From the NCBI GenBank assembly GCA_017435565.1, contig JAFSEU010000026.1:51859-115858 (forward strand): 64,000 nucleotides of DNA, given 5' to 3'. The first letter of the stretch is position 1; every line of letters begins with the position of its first letter. The position numbers were made by a program, and so were the translations under genes. The DNA is from Oscillospiraceae bacterium. Its GTDB lineage: Bacteria; Bacillota; Clostridia; Oscillospirales; Ruminococcaceae. This document shows, in pieces, positions 60,106 to 64,000 of this stretch. Below the pieces are notes generated by a model, which saw only the letters and a program-made list of their open reading frames with translations, had not been told where the DNA came from and did no database searches.

Positions 60106-60969
60106 ATGACTGAAATTATAGGTGTGCGCTTCAAAAGCGCAGGCAAGGTATATTACTTTTCACCGAACGGTGTCAATACGCAGGTCGGCGATATTGTTAT
60201 TGTCGAAACTGCGAGGGGAGTAGAAAGCGGTGAGGTTGTAATTTCCAATCGTTCACTGCCCGACGAGGAACTGACCGTTCCGCTTAAGCCTGTTATTCGT
60301 GCCGCTACAAAGGCTGACCTTGACCGTATTAAGGTGAACAAGCAGAAGGAGCAGGATGCTTACAGGATTTGCGAGGAAAAAATTGCTGCACGCGGTCTTG
60401 TTATGACTCTTGTTGATGTCGAATGTACCTTCGATAACAATAAGCTTTTGTTTTACTTCACCGCAGAAAACAGGGTTGATTTCCGTGAGCTTGTAAAGGA
60501 TTTGGCGGCTGTTTTCAGAACAAGAATCGAGCTTCGCCAGATAGGTGTGCGCGACCAGGCAAAAATGCTCGGTGGTCTGGGAATCTGCGGAAGGGAATTT
60601 TGCTGTAAGGGCTTTATGGGAGAGTTTCAGCCCGTGTCTATAAAAATGGCAAAGGAGCAGGGGCTTTCGTTGAATCCGACTAAGATTTCGGGTACCTGCG
60701 GAAGACTGATGTGCTGCCTGAAATACGAGCAGGCAAGTTATGAGGAGCTTTTGAAGGTTACTCCGAAAATCGGTGCGCTGGTCAAGACGGTTCAGGGAAA
60801 GGGCATTGTTCAGGATGCAAACCTTCTGACTGGTCTATTGACAATAAAGCTTGATAATAACGATGTGCCCGTCACAATGAATAAAAATGACGTAACTGTC
60901 ATAAAAGATGGACAGATTCGTGTGAATAAGGATGAAATCAAGGCGTTGAAGGCTCTTGAAAAGGATTGA
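60106..60969 (+). CDS. ricT: RicT/YaaT PSP1-domain protein
   Basis: The 287-residue protein has the PSP1 region VKDLAAVFRTRIELRQIGVRDQAK, GGLGICGREFCCKGF and GTCGRLMCCLKYE with the cysteines that bind an iron-sulfur cluster. In Bacillus the RicAFT complex aids RNase Y and phosphorelay. ATG 60106 follows GAAAGGA; a start at 60028 would lie inside holB. Confidence 0.95.
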   Translation: MTEIIGVRFKSAGKVYYFSPNGVNTQVGDIVIVETARGVESGEVVISNRSLPDEELTVPLKPVIRAATKADLDRIKVNKQKEQDAYRICEEKIAARGLVMTLVDVECTFDNNKLLFYFTAENRVDFRELVKDLAAVFRTRIELRQIGVRDQAKMLGGLGICGREFCCKGFMGEFQPVSIKMAKEQGLSLNPTKISGTCGRLMCCLKYEQASYEELLKVTPKIGALVKTVQGKGIVQDANLLTGLLTIKLDNNDVPVTMNKNDVTVIKDGQIRVNKDEIKALKALEKD

Positions 60970-60984
60970 TAGCGACATAAAAAA

Positions 60985-61016
60985 ACGGCTGTGAGTTTAG
61001 TTCACAGCCGTTTTTT
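60985..61016. terminator. Bidirectional terminator after ricT
   Basis: ACGGCTGTGA and TCACAGCCGT form a stem flanked by A and T runs, between convergent genes. Confidence 0.93.
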
Positions 61017-61029
61017 GTGCATTGATATT

Positions 61030-62583
61030 TTATGAAGCGGAAACTGTTGTGAGCAGACTTGCTCCGTTAAGAACTGCGTTTGAAACAACGCCAAATTCAT
61101 AAGTTCCGCTTGTGATTGAGCCGCCTGCATATACATCGTATGACGAACCCTTGATAAGCTCGGGGCAGGTGAATGTAAATGCAGAGTAGGATGATACAGG
61201 CATAAAGGTTACAAGTGAGGTGCCCGAACTCTTGATGCATATCGGAGTTTTTGCGGCAAGAGTGCTTCCCATACTGAGGGTGATTATTCCCTGCGTTGAT
61301 GAGGTGGTGGCGCCCTTGACAAGACCTGTTCCGCCGATTGCAACGAGCGTTCCGCCGTTTAAGGTATAGGTACTGTCGGATTCAATCGAGCTTTCAGCAG
61401 CGCCGGTTTTTGCGACAATGACCGTGCCGCCCGACATAACTGTTGTACCCTTCGAGTCGATTCCGTCGCCGTTGGCTTCGATATAGGTGTATCCGCCGTT
61501 GATGGTTATGCAGTCGTTTGCGTTAAGACCGTCATCGCCTGAGAAAATGTAAATATTACCGTTTTCGATGAATATATCGTCATCGCTGGCAATACCTTCA
61601 CGGTTGTTGCCGTAAATAGTCAGCGTTCCCTTGCCTCTGATTTCGATTGTATCGTTAGAGAAAATCGCACCGTTGTTTACAGCATCGCTGCCGCCGTCTT
61701 CAAGTACGTTGGCGGTATTTTCAACAAGGTGAAGCTCAAAACGCTTTGCGTTGTCACAAAGAATTGCAGGGCCGTTGGAGCAGGAAATATCAACTCCTGC
61801 CAGATAAAGGTCAATGTCAGCTTCGCCGGCGTTGCCCTCACCGGTTTTAATATAGATTTGTCCGCTGTAATTTCCTGTAAGATAGTACACACCACCTGCA
61901 TTTATGCTGATTTTGCCGGAACTTACGGAAACGTTGGAATCACCGCAGCTTGAAGGCGAAGCAAGGTCAATAATGATTGCACCTTCGGGATACTCCGTCG
62001 ATGAAGCGGAAATTGTTACAGCAGTTGCGTGGGTGGTGGTTGCGGGCTTGAGAGCCGTTGTCGTAGTCGTTGTAGTCGCTTTTGCTGTTGTTGTCACTCT
62101 TGTTGTTGTGGTGGATTGTGAAGATGAATTACTTCTTGAAGTGGTTGTTGTTTTTGCGGTAGAGGAACCTGAATTGTCAGGGGCAGTTGTTACTGTGGGC
62201 TGTGATGTTGAGTTGTCCTGTTCCTGCGGTTCTGAGGTGTTCTGACTCTCACTTTGCGAGGCTGATGAATCACCGCTTTCGGAGGTGCTTTCAGAATCAG
62301 ACTGTGAACTGCTGTCAGATTGTGATTTGCTCTCTGATTGACTGTCAGATTTGCTTTCACCGGTACTGCCCTCGTTGTTTTGAGATTCACTTTCGGAGGA
62401 TTCGTTTTCACTTGTATCAGCGCCTGATGCGGATGAATCATCCGTATCAGCCTTAAGCTCATCCGGAACCGACACGGAAACAACAGAAACCTCGCTTTCG
62501 CCCGAGGTATCCTTCTGAGAACATGATGATATCATTCCCATTGCTAATGAAAGGGATATAATAACAGCAAGTGCTTTTTTCAT
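61030..62583 (-). CDS. Ser/Thr-rich lipoprotein with Cthe_2159-type carbohydrate-binding domain
   Basis: The 517-residue protein has a lipoprotein signal (lipobox ISSCS, Cys21), a long low-complexity linker of Ser/Glu/Gln then Thr (about 30-195), and a parallel-beta-helix domain (about 197-517). The latter has repeated turns such as DLYLAGVDISCSNGPAI, FSNDTIEIRGKGTL, SDDDIFIENG and NGDGIDSKG. It matches the Cthe_2159 domain that binds cellulose and acidic sugars. It should hold the cell to plant wall or mucin glycans. It is a single-gene unit. Confidence 0.85.
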   Translation of the reverse strand: MKKALAVIISLSLAMGMISSCSQKDTSGESEVSVVSVSVPDELKADTDDSSASGADTSENESSESESQNNEGSTGESKSDSQSESKSQSDSSSQSDSESTSESGDSSASQSESQNTSEPQEQDNSTSQPTVTTAPDNSGSSTAKTTTTSRSNSSSQSTTTTRVTTTAKATTTTTTTALKPATTTHATAVTISASSTEYPEGAIIIDLASPSSCGDSNVSVSSGKISINAGGVYYLTGNYSGQIYIKTGEGNAGEADIDLYLAGVDISCSNGPAILCDNAKRFELHLVENTANVLEDGGSDAVNNGAIFSNDTIEIRGKGTLTIYGNNREGIASDDDIFIENGNIYIFSGDDGLNANDCITINGGYTYIEANGDGIDSKGTTVMSGGTVIVAKTGAAESSIESDSTYTLNGGTLVAIGGTGLVKGATTSSTQGIITLSMGSTLAAKTPICIKSSGTSLVTFMPVSSYSAFTFTCPELIKGSSYDVYAGGSITSGTYEFGVVSNAVLNGASLLTTVSAS

Positions 62584-62712
62584 ATTTTTAACTCACTTTC
62601 TATACGGTTGATTGATGTGCGTTGGCATAAAATCGTAATTATCTTAAAACGCACTATTATATATTATACTATAATACAGCAGAAAAGTTAAAGGTGTGTT
62701 AAATCTGAAATG

Positions 62713-63336
62713 TTACTGATCTGAGTTTTCTACATAAACATATTCGCCAAGTGCCGCAACAAGCTTTTCATCAAAGCCTTCGGCATATAAAAGCTCATAG
62801 TAATGGGAAAAATAATGAATCTTTTCTCTCAACTCGATTATTGCATAAGCCTGCTCTTCGGTAAGAATAGGTATTGCTGAAAATTCTTCAAATGTGCCTG
62901 TATTTAGGTTTACGCGACCGTAAAACACATCGCTTTTCGTTGTACATCCAGTCGTAACTATTGTAGTTGTATATGCTTGTTCGATATATAAAAACGGCAG
63001 AAGCTTCTCGATTGTTTCTTCTTCAATGCCGTCAATATTGTAAAGCTCACTAAGGTCACTAAAACCACCGTTTTCGTTACGATAATCAATAATGCTCTGA
63101 GCAACGCTTTGGCTTATGCCTTCGATTAAAATCAAATCATCAATATCGGCAATGTTCAAATCAATAGGCTGTGAAGGAGTGTTTGAGTTGGTGTAATAAG
63201 ATTCACTTGTCAAGCTGCTTGAAATATTTGGCGATATGCTGAAAGGTTCACGTTCGTTGTCTGCGTTTTCGTAAATGATGAGCGCAACGGAGGCAGTTGC
63301 CACAAGAAGGATGTATAGTGATGTCTGGCGCTTCAT
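62713..63336 (-). CDS. ComEA-like helix-hairpin-helix protein
   Basis: The 207-residue protein has an N-terminal membrane helix and two helix-hairpin-helix segments: DLNIADIDDLILIEGISQSVAQSI with the usual FSDLSELYNI, and VNLNTGTFEEFSAIPILTEEQAYAI. Real ComEA proteins have one such domain; the second is divergent. It probably binds DNA at the cell surface. No other competence gene is nearby. Confidence 0.85.
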   Translation of the reverse strand: MKRQTSLYILLVATASVALIIYENADNEREPFSISPNISSSLTSESYYTNSNTPSQPIDLNIADIDDLILIEGISQSVAQSIIDYRNENGGFSDLSELYNIDGIEEETIEKLLPFLYIEQAYTTTIVTTGCTTKSDVFYGRVNLNTGTFEEFSAIPILTEEQAYAIIELREKIHYFSHYYELLYAEGFDEKLVAALGEYVYVENSDQ

Positions 63337-63481
63337 TGTGTTATTTCCTTGATGATTTGATTATTTACTTGTCAGTATGCAACAAGATTATAGCATTTTT
63401 TCGACAAAATGTCAACAAACAAGCGATTTTTCGTCATTTTTTTCAAAAACGAAAAAAATAAAAAATTTTTTAAAAAAGGTA

Positions 63482-63510
63482 TTGACAAATGGAAAGTGCT
63501 GTGATATAAT
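63482..63510 (+). promoter_or_regulatory. Consensus promoter of the tRNA pair
   Basis: TTGACA (63482-63487), a 17-bp spacer and TATAAT (63505-63510) occur 20 bases before tRNA-Thr. Confidence 0.9.
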
Positions 63511-63529
63511 AATATGCGTACTGAAAAGC

Positions 63530-63605
63530 GCTGGTGTAGCTCAGTTGGTAGAGCAGCTGATTTGTAATCAGCAGGTCGGGGGTTCGAGTCCGTCCACCAG
63601 CTCCA
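63530..63605 (+). tRNA. tRNA-Thr (anticodon UGU)
   Basis: GCTGGTG/CACCAGC acceptor, discriminator T and encoded CCA. The anticodon arm CTGAT-TTGTAAT-CAG holds TGT, and the T arm contains GGTTCGAGTCC. Confidence 0.96.
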
Positions 63606-63616
63606 TATTTTTTTAT

Positions 63617-63702
63617 GGGAGATTTCCCGAGTGGCCAAAGGGGGCAGACTGTAAATCTGTTGTTCTTTAACTTCGGTGGTTCGAATCCACCATCTCCCAC
63701 CA
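63617..63702 (+). tRNA. tRNA-Tyr (anticodon GUA)
   Basis: GGGAGAT/ATCTCCC acceptor with ACCA, a CAGA-CTGTAAA-TCTG anticodon arm with GTA, a long variable arm as expected for tRNA-Tyr, and a GGTGGTTCGAATCCACC T arm. It lies 11 bases after tRNA-Thr. Confidence 0.96.
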
Positions 63703-63707
63703 ATTCC

Positions 63708-63734
63708 CCTCCGATGTTTCATCGGAGGCTTTTT
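63708..63734 (+). terminator. Terminator after the tRNAs
   Basis: CCTCCGATG and CATCGGAGG form a stem with a TTT loop, followed by CTTTTTG. Confidence 0.92.
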
Positions 63735-63735
63735 G

Positions 63736-63764
63736 TTGCAATTATCTGTGGAGTGTGGTATAAT
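63736..63764 (+). promoter_or_regulatory. Promoter of the gene entering the right edge
   Basis: TTGCAA (63736-63741), a 17-bp spacer and TATAAT (63759-63764), about 45 bases before the ATG at 63809. Confidence 0.7.
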
Positions 63765-63808
63765 ATAGTAAGTCGGACAGACTAATAAATCATGAGTTGT
63801 AAACAGTT

Positions 63809-64000
63809 ATGAAAAAGAAATTAATCAATAAGATGACAATTACAATTGCTATTCTCGTCATGACGATGTTTGCAATTCTCGTGTTTTTCTTCAAAACAAC
63901 AATACATGCTGGAATAGAGTATTATATGCATACCGAGAAATATGATGCTTTTGCTACATATTACGCTGAGAAGTATAAAATGGGCGATACGGAAGATATA
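63809..64000 (+). CDS. N-terminus of a membrane protein, possibly a sensor
   Basis: The frame is open from ATG 63809 to the edge (64 codons). A basic KKKLINK start precedes a membrane helix (about 10-29, ITIAILVMTMFAILVFFF), then an extracellular segment rich in Tyr, Lys and acidic residues. The layout suits a histidine kinase or similar receptor, but nothing diagnostic is included. Confidence 0.6.
   Translation, partial: MKKKLINKMTITIAILVMTMFAILVFFFKTTIHAGIEYYMHTEKYDAFATYYAEKYKMGDTEDI

Noticed and set aside
61904..62245. Plus-strand frame encoding a Val-rich protein
   Set aside because: It is the antisense of the Thr/Ser-rich linker of the lipoprotein; the odd composition follows from the repeat.
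63372..63722. Open frames covering the right-hand tRNAs
   Set aside because: They run through two intact tRNA genes and their promoter and terminator.

Overview
The window looks like a chromosomal segment of a low-to-moderate G+C Bacillota of class Clostridia, most likely a Ruminococcaceae/Oscillospirales gut or rumen bacterium. Support comes from SpoVS, YmdB, WhiA, HPr kinase, DarA/RicT, an ECF transporter with all parts in one operon, Ser/Glu-rich linkers in exported proteins, a secreted pectate lyase, and canonical TTGACA/TATAAT promoters with 17-bp spacers. No insertion sequence, integrase, prophage or CRISPR array was seen.

Layout. 1-2914 (minus): 3'-truncated secreted pectate lyase with a ricin-type lectin tail. 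3187-10022 (plus): a B12-acquisition operon made of promoter, cobalamin riboswitch, terminator, small HNH-repeat-like protein, EcfT, fused EcfAA', S component, two surface proteins and a Cys-rich small-domain protein. One surface protein joins an alpha/alpha toroid to a DUF4430 beta domain, the architecture of animal intrinsic factor/transcobalamin. 10108-10925: a yybP-ykoY (Mn) riboswitch and mntP. 11444-21419 (minus): an uncharacterised eight-gene, mostly translationally coupled operon (APH-like kinase, GNAT, PP-loop ATPase, half-size UbiA-like protein, PEP-synthase/rifampin-phosphotransferase-like dikinase, BtaA/DUF3419 protein, two ANL ligases), probably making an unknown lipid or small molecule. 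21602-25983: a GH13 glucosidase divergent from a Tet(M)/EF-G-like GTPase fused to a YacP/Rae1-type NYN ribonuclease.

26587-28759: an ECF sigma/membrane anti-sigma-like pair with a 30-bp tandem duplication upstream, and tRNA-Pro. 28891-32163 (minus): cimA, a lipoprotein, ymdB, spoVS. 32341-33903: an Lnt-like apolipoprotein N-acyltransferase. 34340-37758 (minus): an intracellular clan GH-A-like glycosidase, exoA, a lipoprotein and a PP2C phosphatase. 37895-42724 (minus): copper ATPase copA, chaperone copZ, a cell-wall amidase, cardiolipin synthase. 42944-50072 (plus): hprK-murB-rapZ-whiA-dnaE. 50059-52845 (minus): a penicillin-binding protein and split ThrE exporter. 52977-56931: YibE/F protein, a 44-residue Cys-rich protein, ClpC-type ATPase. 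56990-60969: DtxR-family regulator, YnzC, a sigma-region-4 protein behind a short leader ORF and a perfect inverted repeat, then darA-holB-ricT. 61030-64000: a Ser-rich carbohydrate-binding lipoprotein, a ComEA-like protein, tRNA-Thr and tRNA-Tyr, and the start of a membrane protein.

The strongest leads are the intrinsic-factor-like B12 capture operon, the ribosomal GTPase-NYN nuclease fusion, the eight-gene BtaA/ANL operon, and the leader-ORF/palindrome control region at 58222-58383. All functional calls come from reading motifs by eye; no database search was run.
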